A stretch of 64,000 nt of DNA from Herbaspirillum sp. ST 5-3 (GTDB lineage Bacteria > Pseudomonadota > Gammaproteobacteria > Burkholderiales > Burkholderiaceae_D). The notes under the pieces were generated by a model. That model did no database searches, was not told the DNA's origin, and saw nothing but the letters and a program-made list of their open reading frames with translations. Of this stretch, positions 17,436 through 26,369 are shown piece by piece. The DNA is taken from NCBI RefSeq assembly GCF_004804275.1, contig NZ_STGI01000014.1, positions 103,826 through 167,825 of the forward strand, read 5' to 3'. Numbering within the stretch: the stretch's first letter is position 1; the number at the start of each line of letters is the position of its first letter. A program made the position numbers and the translations under genes.

Positions 17436-19684
17436 AATACACCGTTGCCGTTCGCGAGCTGACCGAGTTCACTGCCAAGCAAGGCGATCTCGACCTGCGT
17501 TTCACGCCCTCGCCTTCGGCGCAGGAAGGCATCGCCGGCCATGCGGTCGTCACCGCGCGCCGCGCTGCCGGATACCAGACTGAAGTCAGCCTCAGCGGCG
17601 ACTACCAGCATCTGACCGTGCGCGGCCGTGCAGATGGTTATGACCCGGCGCGGAATCGGCTTGAAGAGATCAAGACCTTCCGCGGCGATCTCGATCGCAT
17701 GCCGGCCAATCATCGCCACCTGCACTGGGCACAGGTGAAGATGTACGGCTGGCTGATGTGCGACAAGCTCGGCCTGGAGGAAATGCATTTGGCATTGGTG
17801 TATTTCGACATCGCGAGCCAGAAGGAAACGGCCATTGAGGAAACGCATTCGGCCGCCGCCCTGAAGCAGTATTTCGAAGAACAATGCGGCCGGTTTCTTG
17901 CATGGGCCGAGCAGGAGCTGGCGCATCGCAGCGCGCGCAATCAGGCATTGACGGCGCTGCGTTTTCCGCACGCGTCATTTCGTCCCGGTCAGCGTCAACT
18001 GGCCGAAGCCGTGTACCGAGCGATGGCGACCGGCTGTTGCCTGATGGCCGAAGCGCCGACCGGCATCGGCAAGACCATCGGCACCTTGTTCCCGCTTCTG
18101 AAGGCCTGCCCCGGGCAGGAGCTGGACAAGGTCTTTTATCTGGCCGCAAAAACCTCGGGCCGCGGCCTGGCGCTCGATGCGCTGAGCCTGATCAGGAAAA
18201 GCGAACCGGCGCTGCCGCTGCGCGTGCTGGAACTGATTGCGCGCGACAAGGCCTGCGAATATCCCGACAAGGCTTGTCATGGCGAATCCTGCCCGCTGGC
18301 GAAAGGTTTCTACGATCGCCTTCCGCAGGCGCGTTCCGCCGCGCTTGTCCATGGCGCGATGGACAAGGAAGCGCTGCGCACGGTCGCGCTCGAACACCAG
18401 GTCTGCCCCTACTATCTGAGCCAGGAGCTGGCGCGCTGGAGCGACGTGGTGGTGGGCGACTACAACTATTATTTCGACACCAGCGCGATGCTGTACGGCC
18501 TGACGACAGCCAATCAGTGGCGCGTCGGCGTGCTGGTCGACGAGGCGCACAATCTGATCGATCGGGCGCGCAAGATGTACACCGCCGAACTGGATCAGAC
18601 CGAGTTTCATTTTCTTCGGCAGTCCGCTCCCGCTGCGCTCAAGAAAAGCCTGGACCGCCTCAATCGCGCATGGAATGCATTGCACCGGGATCAGGAGGAA
18701 CCGTACCGGGTTTATCCGGAAATCCCATTGAAATTCACGACAGCCATGCAGCAAGTCATCGCCGACATCACCGACTTCATGGCCGAGAATCCGACGCATG
18801 TGGACAGCAAGCTGCAGCGATTCTATTTCGACGCCTTGCAGTTCTCGCGCCTTGCCGAGACTTTCGATATGCACTCGCTGTTCGATATCACGCTGAAGGC
18901 AGACTCGCGGCGAGACGATTCGATGCTCTGCATCCGGAACATCATCCCGGCCCCCTTTCTCGGCCCGCGCTTTGAAGCGGCACGGTCGGTTACGCTGTTC
19001 TCCGCCACCTTGAGCCCCTGGCATTTCTATTGCGATACGCTGGGCCTGCCGGAGAACACCGTGTGCGTCGATGTCGAATCACCGTTTCGCGCGGAGCAAT
19101 TGTCGGTTCGCGTGATCAGCAAGGTCTCCACGCGCTATCAGCACCGTGAAGAATCGCTGTCGCCCATCGCCGATTTGATGGCGCGGCAATACGAAGACAA
19201 GCCGGGCAATTACCTGGCCTTCTTCAGCAGCTTCGATTACCTGCAAAAAGTGCTTGAACTGTTCAAGGCGCGTTATCCGCAGATCACGACGTGGGAACAG
19301 TCACGACGCATGGAAGAAGCCGAGCGCGAGCAATTCCTCGCCCGCTTTACGCCGGCCAGTCAGGGCATCGGTTTCGCGGTGCTGGGCGGGCCGTTCGCCG
19401 AGGGCATCGACCTGCCCGGCGAGCGACTGGTCGGCGCGTTCATCGCGACGCTGGGCCTGCCGCAACTGAATCCCGTCAACGAACAGATCAAGGAGCGCAT
19501 GGACGCGGTATTCGGCGCCGGCTATGACTATACCTATCTGTTCCCCGGCATCCAGAAAGTGGTGCAGGCCGCCGGGCGCGTCATCCGCACCCAGCAGGAT
19601 CGCGGCGTGGTCTACCTGATCGACGACCGCTTTGGCCGGCCGAATGTGCGGCGCCTGCTGCCGCCGTGGTGGAAGGTGGACTAA
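17432..19684 (+). CDS. DinG/XPD-like helicase with N-terminal RecB-like nuclease domain
   Basis: A 750-residue superfamily 2 5'-3' helicase. Residues 1 to about 160 look like a Cas4/RecB-type PD-(D/E)xK domain: D68 in GRADGYD, LEEIKTF with E79 and K81, and a QxxxY motif at 101-105. The helicase core follows with Walker A EAPTGIGKTIG (K214), the DEAH box LVDEAHNLID and late motif QAAGRVIRTQQDRG. Between them four cysteines (in KACEYPDKACHGESCPL and VCPYY) form the expected iron-sulfur cluster of XPD/DinG helicases. It is coupled to the FAN1-like gene by an ATGA overlap, suggesting joint action on crosslinks or replication-blocking structures. Its stop overlaps the convergent MYG1 gene by 4 nt. 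Confidence 0.88.
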   Translation: MKYTVAVRELTEFTAKQGDLDLRFTPSPSAQEGIAGHAVVTARRAAGYQTEVSLSGDYQHLTVRGRADGYDPARNRLEEIKTFRGDLDRMPANHRHLHWAQVKMYGWLMCDKLGLEEMHLALVYFDIASQKETAIEETHSAAALKQYFEEQCGRFLAWAEQELAHRSARNQALTALRFPHASFRPGQRQLAEAVYRAMATGCCLMAEAPTGIGKTIGTLFPLLKACPGQELDKVFYLAAKTSGRGLALDALSLIRKSEPALPLRVLELIARDKACEYPDKACHGESCPLAKGFYDRLPQARSAALVHGAMDKEALRTVALEHQVCPYYLSQELARWSDVVVGDYNYYFDTSAMLYGLTTANQWRVGVLVDEAHNLIDRARKMYTAELDQTEFHFLRQSAPAALKKSLDRLNRAWNALHRDQEEPYRVYPEIPLKFTTAMQQVIADITDFMAENPTHVDSKLQRFYFDALQFSRLAETFDMHSLFDITLKADSRRDDSMLCIRNIIPAPFLGPRFEAARSVTLFSATLSPWHFYCDTLGLPENTVCVDVESPFRAEQLSVRVISKVSTRYQHREESLSPIADLMARQYEDKPGNYLAFFSSFDYLQKVLELFKARYPQITTWEQSRRMEEAEREQFLARFTPASQGIGFAVLGGPFAEGIDLPGERLVGAFIATLGLPQLNPVNEQIKERMDAVFGAGYDYTYLFPGIQKVVQAAGRVIRTQQDRGVVYLIDDRFGRPNVRRLLPPWWKVD

Positions 19685-20616
19685 TCGTCCAGTGCCAGCC
19701 GCGCCATCTGCAGTGCGCCCTCAAAGGACCTGGCCGCCGCGATGAAGCGGCCGTTGTGGCAAAAGACGGCATCGGGCACGCTGGTCACGGCCGCAAGCTC
19801 CGCATCCTGCAAGCCCGCCCACGCTGCAGGCAGATCCTTGCGCGCCTCGAAGCTGTCCTGCGCTGCCGGAACGGTGTGGAGCATGTAACGCTGCTCCGCG
19901 ATGCTGTAGCTGATCACGAACAAGACGTTCGGCATTTCATTGCGGACGATAGTGGCCCAGGGCATGGCGCTGTTCTGCAGGAAGAGCAGCCTGCCGTTTT
20001 CAAGCAGCTCCGCATTGCGCACCTGATTCGCCGCATAGAGCGCGCCAACCCGGTACTTGACCGCGTTGATCAGGATGTCGGTCATGAACTCCATGCCTCG
20101 TCGAAACTGTGCCTGCCGCAATGCTTCGGCCGCTTCCACGCTGCCGGCCTGCTGGTCATCGAGCCAGGTGGGATTGAAACCGGAAATCACTGCCGACAAG
20201 CCATAGCCGCCGGGTGCGTTTTTCGCCGCGCCGGTGTCCGACATGTCGAGGTATTGCACCAGGTCGCTGTCGATGGCGTAGGCCATCTCGCGCGCTTGCT
20301 CCTCGGTAATCGCATGGCCGGCATGGGTTTCCGCGATCAGGGCAACGCAACGCGGGCCATGCGTTTTCCACACGAGGCCGGCGCTGGCATACACCACGCC
20401 CGACTGACGCGCGCCGGCAAATCCTTTCTGGTGATGGTCGAAGCGTCCGGTTTGCGGATCCCAAATGCCGCCGACGTCGACAGCGAAATCCGCTTGCCGG
20501 ATCAACTCGGGATCGCGCGTGCGAATGAGCGTGCAACCGGGAAAAACCAGCTCGAGTACGGCAACCGCCCATACGTCGTCGGCGTGAAACTTGCCTGAAT
20601 GTGTCGCGATAATCAT
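19681..20616 (-). CDS. MYG1-type DHH-like metal-dependent hydrolase (UPF0160)
   Basis: A 311-residue member of the MYG1/GAMM1 (UPF0160) family, related to DHH phosphoesterases. Eukaryotic MYG1 is a 3'-5' RNA exonuclease; bacterial roles are poorly known. The metal-binding motifs are clear: THSGKFHADDVWA at the N-terminus and DPQTGRFDHHQKGFAG. The start MIIATHSGKF at 20616 matches the family; an in-frame extension upstream overlaps the next gene in an unlikely way. It converges on the DinG-like helicase with a 4-nt overlap of stop codons. The upstream gene on the same strand ends 90 bp away, so co-transcription is possible. Confidence 0.87.
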   Translation of the reverse strand: MIIATHSGKFHADDVWAVAVLELVFPGCTLIRTRDPELIRQADFAVDVGGIWDPQTGRFDHHQKGFAGARQSGVVYASAGLVWKTHGPRCVALIAETHAGHAITEEQAREMAYAIDSDLVQYLDMSDTGAAKNAPGGYGLSAVISGFNPTWLDDQQAGSVEAAEALRQAQFRRGMEFMTDILINAVKYRVGALYAANQVRNAELLENGRLLFLQNSAMPWATIVRNEMPNVLFVISYSIAEQRYMLHTVPAAQDSFEARKDLPAAWAGLQDAELAAVTSVPDAVFCHNGRFIAAARSFEGALQMARLALDD

Positions 20617-20705
20617 GGAAGGACCAAGGTTAGAAGTGTCGGCATTGTATTCCGATATGCCCGGCGCCTTCCCGATTTGATCCTTGCCGTCCAGATGGTT
20701 CCGCC

Positions 20706-23351
20706 TCAATCCTTTCCGGTTTGCGCATGCAGCAAGCGCACACGACCGGTGCTGCCGTCGACTTCCAGCATGTCGCCGTCCCGCACCTTGCCTAGAATGC
20801 CCGGCAGGTTGACCACCGCCGGCAGCGCGAATTCGCGCGCCACGATTGCGCCGTGCGAGAGGTAGCCGCCAGTTTCCATCACCAGTCCGCCGGCCTTGAG
20901 GAAGAGCGGCGTCCATGCCGGATCGGTCGAGGGCGCGACCAGGATTTCACCCGGCCTCAGACGCGTTCCCTCGGAGGGATGGAGAATGACGCGCGCAACT
21001 CCGCGTGCAATGCCGGCGCCAACGGCGACACCTGTCCATCCATCGCCCGCATGCGGCTTCGGCGTCTCGACGGGAGCGGCCATGCCGCCCTCGTAGATCA
21101 CGTCCGGCGCATGATGCGTTTCCCAATGTGCACGGAGGGCAAGCCGATCGGCAACGCGCGCGCCAATGCCGGCAGGTGGAATATGCCCGGAAAGCGCACG
21201 GCCGGTTTCGCTCAAGGTCAATTCGCACACATGCTCGGCCTGCGAAAGCGCCCCCGCCTCGACCAGCTTGCGTCCGATTTGCAGGAACAGCGGGCGCAAT
21301 CCGTCCGACAGCGCCATCAGCGAACTGCGCGCCAATTCACGTTGGCTGCCTTCGCGCGCGGCTGCCGCCACCAGCGACTTCAATCCGAGTCGCGCATACC
21401 ACGGCAACGTCGCCCGAACCGTACGCCAGGCATCGGCTTGTGCCTGCTGCTGGCGCGCACGCACTGCCGCGATATCCATCTCCATGAGGCTGGCGATATT
21501 GTCGAGCAAATAACCCGGCGCCTCATGCCAGCGCCGCTGCCGCCAGTAGCTCTCGTAAACAGCTCGATGGCCGTATTTGTCGAGGAATTCCGCGAAGCGG
21601 CGCCGAAACGGATGTTCATGCGGCCATTGGCGCCACGCATCGTCGTCCCGCGCAGGATCGGTCAACCAGGCGCGCGTTGCCGGATCGGAAGAAGCGAGCT
21701 CCGCAATCGCCATCAGCTCGTAGCCCTGTTGTGCGGTAACGCTGGGCTCGCCGCCGGCCAGCAAGGCAGCCGCCAGTGCATGCGACTGCCCGGGAACATG
21801 CTTGTCGAGCTTTTGCGTCAGCATCGATATCGTGCCGCCGGGAGCTTGCAGCAGTGCCAGCTCACTCTGGGCGCCCATTATCCGGACGCGGGAGAAAAGC
21901 ACATCGCGGCACACAGCGGCATCCTCTGGCAGCGGTGTTTGCTTCCAGCTGCGTGCATGCGCTCGCGCGGCATCGGCGAATTGCTGCGCATTGCGGTGAA
22001 TGGCTATCGTATTACGCAGGTACCTGACGAAAAGCGGGATACGGCGCAGCTTGTTCCGCATGCGCTCGGGCGGCACACGAATTTCCGGCTGATGACCGCC
22101 CGCCATCTGGTTGACGAGCTTGGGTGCCACGCCGAAGCCGTCCCATGCCTCCCACATGATCAGCGACAGGTTCAGGTAGAGCCGGCCGTTGTACAAGGCG
22201 GCGCGCTGCGCTCCGGGCAGCAAGGGATAACCGGCGCGACGATAGCCCTGATCGAGAATCGCATTGACCAGCCGCCGTGTGGTGCTCCAGTCAAGTGCCG
22301 ACTGCGGCAGCGGCATCACGTCGCGCGTATTGCCGTTCGACCAGATCGTCGGCTGATCGGCGATCGCGGCATAGGTATTGCGCGCCATGGCGGTGACCGG
22401 ACGCGCCTGCACGATCCAGAAGCGCGCGCCATCCCAGACCCACTCGATGTCGTAGAAAGGCCGTCCGAAATCGAGCGCAAAGCCGGCGTCGCGCACCAGT
22501 TCGCCCAATTCCACCGCCTGCGCATCGCTCAGGACCGATTGCGACCGCTCCGCGAGAGCGGTATCCACGGTGTGCGTTCCACCCTCTTTCTTCAACATCG
22601 TGCGGCGCGCCTTGCCGCCGATGCGTCTCTCGACCAGCTTGAGTTGCGTGTCGAGCGGATCTTCCTGCAGGCGGTATTCATCGCCGTCCGCTTCACCGGC
22701 CACCAACGATTCACCCAGGCCCCAGTGCGCATGCAGGATGAGCTGGTCGTCGCGCCCGCTGCGCGGATCGCAGCTGAAGGCGATGCCCGCGGCTTTCGCG
22801 GGCAACAGCGGCATGATCACGACGGCCATCGCGGCCTCGTTCGCCGGAATGTCGAAGCGCCGCCGATAGGCATCGGCCTGTGGTGTCCACAGCGAAGCCC
22901 AGACCTCGCGCACTGCGGCTATCAGTGCATCCAATCCGCAAACGTTCAGGCGCGAAAGATGGATGCCGGCGAACGACGCCTTCTCGGAATCCTCGGTGGT
23001 GGCGGATGAGCGTACCGCGAGGGGTACGTCGCTCCAGCCGCGGTTCTCCAGTTCCTGCTGCAAGAGCACTCTCAGCTCTTTCGGAAAGGGGCATGCCTCG
23101 ATCTCGGCACGGCATTGCGCAAGAATGCCTTCTGCAAGCGGCGCGTCGGCGACAACCGCAAGCCGCTCGGCGATGCCCGCAGCCTCCATCACTGCGCGGC
23201 AGATCGCTGCCGGGACTACAAAACCATCGGGCACCGGCAATCCATACCGTGCCAGCAAGCCGAGTTGCCAGCCTTTTCCACCGGCCTCCTGTCTGTTCGC
23301 GGCGGCGGCTTTCCAGTCCAGCATGACGGGGAGCTCGAAAGGCGCGTTCAT
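20706..23351 (-). CDS. Rifampicin-phosphotransferase-like / PEP-synthase-like enzyme
   Basis: An 881-residue protein of the PEP-utilising superfamily. The N-terminal third is a pyruvate phosphate dikinase-type ATP-binding domain (AGGKGWQLGLLA, AVRSSATTEDSEKASFAG, FDIPANEAAMAVVIMPLL). The phosphohistidine swivelling domain lies at the very C-terminus (GGYLSHGAIVARE, His833), after a middle region of about 440 residues. True PEP synthase puts the histidine domain in the middle followed by a PEP-binding barrel. The order seen here (ATP, middle, His) matches rifampicin phosphotransferase, which inactivates rifamycins. The middle domain would fix the substrate and is not recognisable by eye. It overlaps tetR by an ATGA junction, so the regulator controls it directly. 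Confidence 0.82.
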   Translation of the reverse strand: MNAPFELPVMLDWKAAAANRQEAGGKGWQLGLLARYGLPVPDGFVVPAAICRAVMEAAGIAERLAVVADAPLAEGILAQCRAEIEACPFPKELRVLLQQELENRGWSDVPLAVRSSATTEDSEKASFAGIHLSRLNVCGLDALIAAVREVWASLWTPQADAYRRRFDIPANEAAMAVVIMPLLPAKAAGIAFSCDPRSGRDDQLILHAHWGLGESLVAGEADGDEYRLQEDPLDTQLKLVERRIGGKARRTMLKKEGGTHTVDTALAERSQSVLSDAQAVELGELVRDAGFALDFGRPFYDIEWVWDGARFWIVQARPVTAMARNTYAAIADQPTIWSNGNTRDVMPLPQSALDWSTTRRLVNAILDQGYRRAGYPLLPGAQRAALYNGRLYLNLSLIMWEAWDGFGVAPKLVNQMAGGHQPEIRVPPERMRNKLRRIPLFVRYLRNTIAIHRNAQQFADAARAHARSWKQTPLPEDAAVCRDVLFSRVRIMGAQSELALLQAPGGTISMLTQKLDKHVPGQSHALAAALLAGGEPSVTAQQGYELMAIAELASSDPATRAWLTDPARDDDAWRQWPHEHPFRRRFAEFLDKYGHRAVYESYWRQRRWHEAPGYLLDNIASLMEMDIAAVRARQQQAQADAWRTVRATLPWYARLGLKSLVAAAAREGSQRELARSSLMALSDGLRPLFLQIGRKLVEAGALSQAEHVCELTLSETGRALSGHIPPAGIGARVADRLALRAHWETHHAPDVIYEGGMAAPVETPKPHAGDGWTGVAVGAGIARGVARVILHPSEGTRLRPGEILVAPSTDPAWTPLFLKAGGLVMETGGYLSHGAIVAREFALPAVVNLPGILGKVRDGDMLEVDGSTGRVRLLHAQTGKD

Positions 23352-23962
23352 GCTGCATCCTTCCCGGCACCGGTCAAAAATAGATCGAGCATGGTCATGA
23401 GTTCATCCTCCAGTTTGGTGTCCGGCATCCCCACCCAGCGCGTAATCGCCGCCAGATACAGATATTGAAAATAGTGGACCAGCGTCGCGGTATCGCGGTC
23501 GCCGCGCAGGCGTCCGGCCCGCTGTGCGTCGCCGATCAGCATGGTGAAAACAGCTTCCAGGCCGCTGCGTTCCTCCGGAGAGCGGCTCGACTGGCTGAGG
23601 CGGTAATGCAGATAGTGAGGCCAGTACTGGCGGTGTCGTTCCGCCCATGTTGCGGCATGCCGCAACACCAGCCTTATGCGCTCGATGACATCCGGCGTGC
23701 GGTTCAGCCTGGCTCCGATTTTCGGCGCACCGGCGGCAATCTGCTGATGGAAATAATGGCGAAGCAGCGCTTCCTTGACAGGAAAATGGTTGTACAGCGT
23801 ACCCTTGGCCACATCCGCGGCTGCGGCGATCTGCTCCATGGTGACGGCTTCGTAGCCATGTGCTTCGAACAATTCGACTGCCTTTTCTGTCAGCAGATCA
23901 GCGGTTTGCTGGCGCTTTCGTTCACGTCGGCCGAGGGTCGTGTCCATCGCAGGTTTACTCAT
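23348..23962 (-). CDS. TetR-family transcriptional regulator
   Basis: A 204-residue TetR-family repressor. The N-terminal helix-turn-helix is typical: TMEQIAAAADVAKGTLYNHF, with recognition helix KGTLYNHF. The C-terminal ligand-binding part has no recognisable family. The gene is first in a two-gene operon with the phosphotransferase-like enzyme (4-nt ATGA overlap) and diverges from a quinone reductase. A perfect palindrome touching its own start codon is the likely operator, so the protein probably represses itself, its operon partner and perhaps the reductase until an inducer, possibly a drug or aromatic compound, is bound. Confidence 0.92.
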   Translation of the reverse strand: MSKPAMDTTLGRRERKRQQTADLLTEKAVELFEAHGYEAVTMEQIAAAADVAKGTLYNHFPVKEALLRHYFHQQIAAGAPKIGARLNRTPDVIERIRLVLRHAATWAERHRQYWPHYLHYRLSQSSRSPEERSGLEAVFTMLIGDAQRAGRLRGDRDTATLVHYFQYLYLAAITRWVGMPDTKLEDELMTMLDLFLTGAGKDAA

Positions 23963-23965
23963 ATT

Positions 23966-23982
23966 ATTGAACGTCGTTCAAT
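23966..23982. promoter_or_regulatory. Palindromic TetR operator
   Basis: ATTGAACGTCGTTCAAT is a perfect 17-bp palindrome around a central T, 4 bp before the tetR start codon. A further half-site, CGTTCAA, follows at 23992-23998. Position and symmetry fit autoregulation by the adjacent TetR protein. Confidence 0.8.
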
Positions 23983-24105
23983 TTTAATCTTCGTTCAAAA
24001 ATAGTGCAAGCGAGCCGATTTCGGCAGACCGGGCAACTTGCGATGGATCAAGGAAGCCGCCGGCCCCGTGTGCCAGCCTGTCAGTACACTCTTACGGGAG
24101 CAATC

Positions 24106-24693
24106 ATGGGCAAACGCATTCTCCTGCTGCAAGGCCACCCCGATGCCGGCAAGCGTCATTTCTGCCATGCGCTTGAAGAAGCCTACGCCGACGGTGCCCG
24201 CTGGTCCGGCCACGAGCTTCAGCGCATTCATGTCGCCGCGCTCGACTTCCCTCTTTTGCGCAGCCAGGAGGAATGGGAGCACGGCAAGCTGCCAGCCGGC
24301 CTGACCGAGGCGCAGGCGGCTGTCAAATGGTGCGAGCACATGGTGCTGTTTTTCCCGCTGTGGCTGGGCGACATGCCGGCACTGCTCAAAGCTTTTCTGG
24401 AACAAGTCGCCCGCCCCGGTTTTGCCTTCGCGGGTGAAGGCAAGAATCCGTTGGCCCATAAGGGACTGACCGGGCGCTCCGCGCGCGTGGTGGTGACCAT
24501 GGGCATGCCGGCCGCGGTGTACCGCTGGTATTTCCGTGCGCACAGCGTCAAGTCGCTTGAACGCAATATTCTCGGCTTTGTCGGCATTGCGCCGATCCGC
24601 GAAACCCTGATCGGCATGACCGGCGACCTGCACCCGGAAGCTGCCGCAAAATGGCTCAACCGGCTGCAGAAGCTCGGCCGCATGGCAGCATAG
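24106..24693 (+). CDS. Flavodoxin-fold NAD(P)H quinone oxidoreductase
   Basis: A 195-residue flavodoxin-like protein of the NQO1/KefF/MdaB group, predicted to bind FMN or FAD and reduce quinones or aromatic electrophiles by two electrons. The phosphate-binding region ILLLQGHPDAGKRHFCHAL and the flavin-contact stretch MVLFFPLWLGDMPALLKAF are clear, and GRSARVVVTMGMP follows as in relatives. The ATG at 24106 is supported by GGGAG 6 nt upstream. It diverges from tetR and shares the palindromic operator region, so it may be induced together with the phosphotransferase-like enzyme. A small DUF4389-type membrane protein gene follows after 11 nt. Confidence 0.88.
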   Translation: MGKRILLLQGHPDAGKRHFCHALEEAYADGARWSGHELQRIHVAALDFPLLRSQEEWEHGKLPAGLTEAQAAVKWCEHMVLFFPLWLGDMPALLKAFLEQVARPGFAFAGEGKNPLAHKGLTGRSARVVVTMGMPAAVYRWYFRAHSVKSLERNILGFVGIAPIRETLIGMTGDLHPEAAAKWLNRLQKLGRMAA

Positions 24694-24704
24694 AGAGGAT
24701 CATC

Positions 24705-24983
24705 ATGGCTCAGCATCACATCATCACGACCGAGGACCGCAACATCCTTGTGCGCGGACTCTTCATGCTGCTACTGGCCTTTGTCTACCAGTTGTCCGGC
24801 ACCGTGCTGTTCTGCGTCGCGGTCATCCAGTTCCTGTTTGCGGCCCTGAATGGTGCACCGAATGCGCGCCTGCTCGCATTCGGTCGCAATCTTTCCACCT
24901 ACCTCAGACAGATTGCGCGCTTTCTGACGTTTTCCTCGGAAGACTTGCCGTTTCCGTTCAGCGATTGGCCGTCGGGCGATTGA
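24705..24983 (+). CDS. Small DUF4389-like membrane protein
   Basis: A 92-residue protein with one or two hydrophobic helices (about residues 15-45, containing LFMLLLAFVYQLSGTVLFCV) and a conserved-looking tail ending FPFSDWPSGD. Composition, size and the NARLLAFGRNLSTYLRQI segment match the DUF4389 family of inner-membrane proteins of unknown function. AGAGAGGATCATC gives a suitable ribosome site before the ATG. It is very likely co-transcribed with the quinone reductase, 11 nt upstream. Its 3' end overlaps the convergent pyruvyl transferase gene by 26 nt, so an antisense effect between the two transcripts is possible. Confidence 0.72.
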   Translation: MAQHHIITTEDRNILVRGLFMLLLAFVYQLSGTVLFCVAVIQFLFAALNGAPNARLLAFGRNLSTYLRQIARFLTFSSEDLPFPFSDWPSGD

Positions 24984-26202
24984 TGCCATTCAGGCGGGCA
25001 CGAATCGCAGCGAATCCCTCGCGATAGCGTGCCGCCAGTTGAAGGGCCGCATTCCGAAGCTGTTCCCGGTCCGCGGCCAGCGCCACCTCCATTGCGCGCG
25101 CGATGTCGTTCACACCCACGGCGGACGGCATGCCGGGTACATCCCAGGTGGAGATGAACGCCTCCTGCTTGGAGGTCCCCGGCGCTTGCGCGACATGCCG
25201 AAGATTGATGCGCGGCAGAGCGAAAGCCATGGCCACAATTCTGCCGTGCAGGCTGCTGCCGGCATAGGCGGAACTGGCGGCGATCAGTGCGCAAATATCC
25301 CACAGCACAAGCGAGCCGAACAGATGGACCGCTGAAGCGCGCATGCGCTCCGCCACGCGCTGATAGCAGGACAAATCATCATGCCAGGGTGCGGCACCGG
25401 CACGGAAAAACACAATGCCCATTCCGCTTCGCTGTGCAAAGCGATCGAGCTGCTCAGCGATCGTCGTGAGCGTCTCGTCGTCGCCAAACTCGGCGCTGAA
25501 CTGCACGGCAAGATAACCCTTCGGGAAGGCCGACCGAACGCGGGCAACTTCTCCCGCCTGCACATGCTCCCGGATTGTTTCGCCAAACAACTCGACCACC
25601 ATCACCGCCGGATCGGGAATGAGCCGCGCGGCGATGCCCGTCTCGCACAAGCCGGCTTGTGTGCGCTTGTCGCGCACGCTGACTTCATCGGCCGCCCTGA
25701 GATTGGCCAGCACCTCCGCCCGCATCGCCGGATCGCGCTCCATCAGATCCACACCACCGACGGCGTTATAAATGACATGGGCTGCATGGGGAAACATTCC
25801 GCGCGATACGGTGTACGGCGCCAGTGCAGGCATGCCCAATTGCGCATGCGCCCATTCCAGCGCCTCGCGGGGATGACGGTCAAGGCGCTGGATGATGGCT
25901 TGCGCCTGATCCGGCGCCAGCAGCATCGCGGCCGCCTGCCACGCGTTGCAGGTCAGAAGCTCGCCACCAGCATGGACGATGTCGACCGGGCGTTCACGAT
26001 AGACTGCGGCAAGTTGCGCGAGTGCCCGCACAGGATGTCCGCCATGACAGCGCAAGTCGCGCTCGGCCAGACCGGCGAATATCAGGCGCTTCCCATCCAG
26101 CAATTTCGCAGCGATATGCGGAAACAACAGGTCGCCAAAGTTATGGCGGTCGAACGCACCAAACAAAATCAGCGGAAGGCCGCTTGCCAAATCGTCGTTC
26201 AT
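24958..26202 (-). CDS. Polysaccharide pyruvyl transferase family protein
   Basis: A 414-residue protein of the CsaB/polysaccharide pyruvyl transferase family, which transfers pyruvate from PEP to sugars in exopolysaccharides or cell-wall polymers. Visible features: the N-terminal glycine-containing loop FGAFDRHNFGDLLFP, the segment EVSVRDKRTQ, the DPAVMVVE strand, and the C-terminal signature YAGSSLHGRIVAMAF with its conserved Ser-Leu-His-Gly. The ATG at 26202 is preceded by GAGGCAGGA. No other polysaccharide genes lie nearby, so the acceptor is unknown. It diverges from the sensory GGDEF-EAL gene. Confidence 0.82.
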   Translation of the reverse strand: MNDDLASGLPLILFGAFDRHNFGDLLFPHIAAKLLDGKRLIFAGLAERDLRCHGGHPVRALAQLAAVYRERPVDIVHAGGELLTCNAWQAAAMLLAPDQAQAIIQRLDRHPREALEWAHAQLGMPALAPYTVSRGMFPHAAHVIYNAVGGVDLMERDPAMRAEVLANLRAADEVSVRDKRTQAGLCETGIAARLIPDPAVMVVELFGETIREHVQAGEVARVRSAFPKGYLAVQFSAEFGDDETLTTIAEQLDRFAQRSGMGIVFFRAGAAPWHDDLSCYQRVAERMRASAVHLFGSLVLWDICALIAASSAYAGSSLHGRIVAMAFALPRINLRHVAQAPGTSKQEAFISTWDVPGMPSAVGVNDIARAMEVALAADREQLRNAALQLAARYREGFAAIRARLNGINRPTANR

Positions 26203-26369
26203 TCCTGCCTCGTCCGATTCAATGCCGCAGCAGTTCGATAATACGTAGCGGGAACGATCAGGCACAGAATTCGCATGCGCTACCCATCCGCGTGCCATAA
26301 CAACAGCGCAAAAAAATAACATTTGGCGCGTTTCATTGTCTCATCAACTTGCGACCGATCGCATGAAAG

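Noticed and set aside
20853..23009. 718-codon frame antisense to the phosphotransferase-like gene
   Set aside because: It covers the same bases as a gene with clear ATP-grasp and phosphohistidine motifs, and shows no motif of its own.
20706..23351. PEP synthase (ppsA) annotation
   Set aside because: The phosphohistidine motif is at residue 833 of 881, leaving no room for the C-terminal PEP-binding barrel of PEP synthase.
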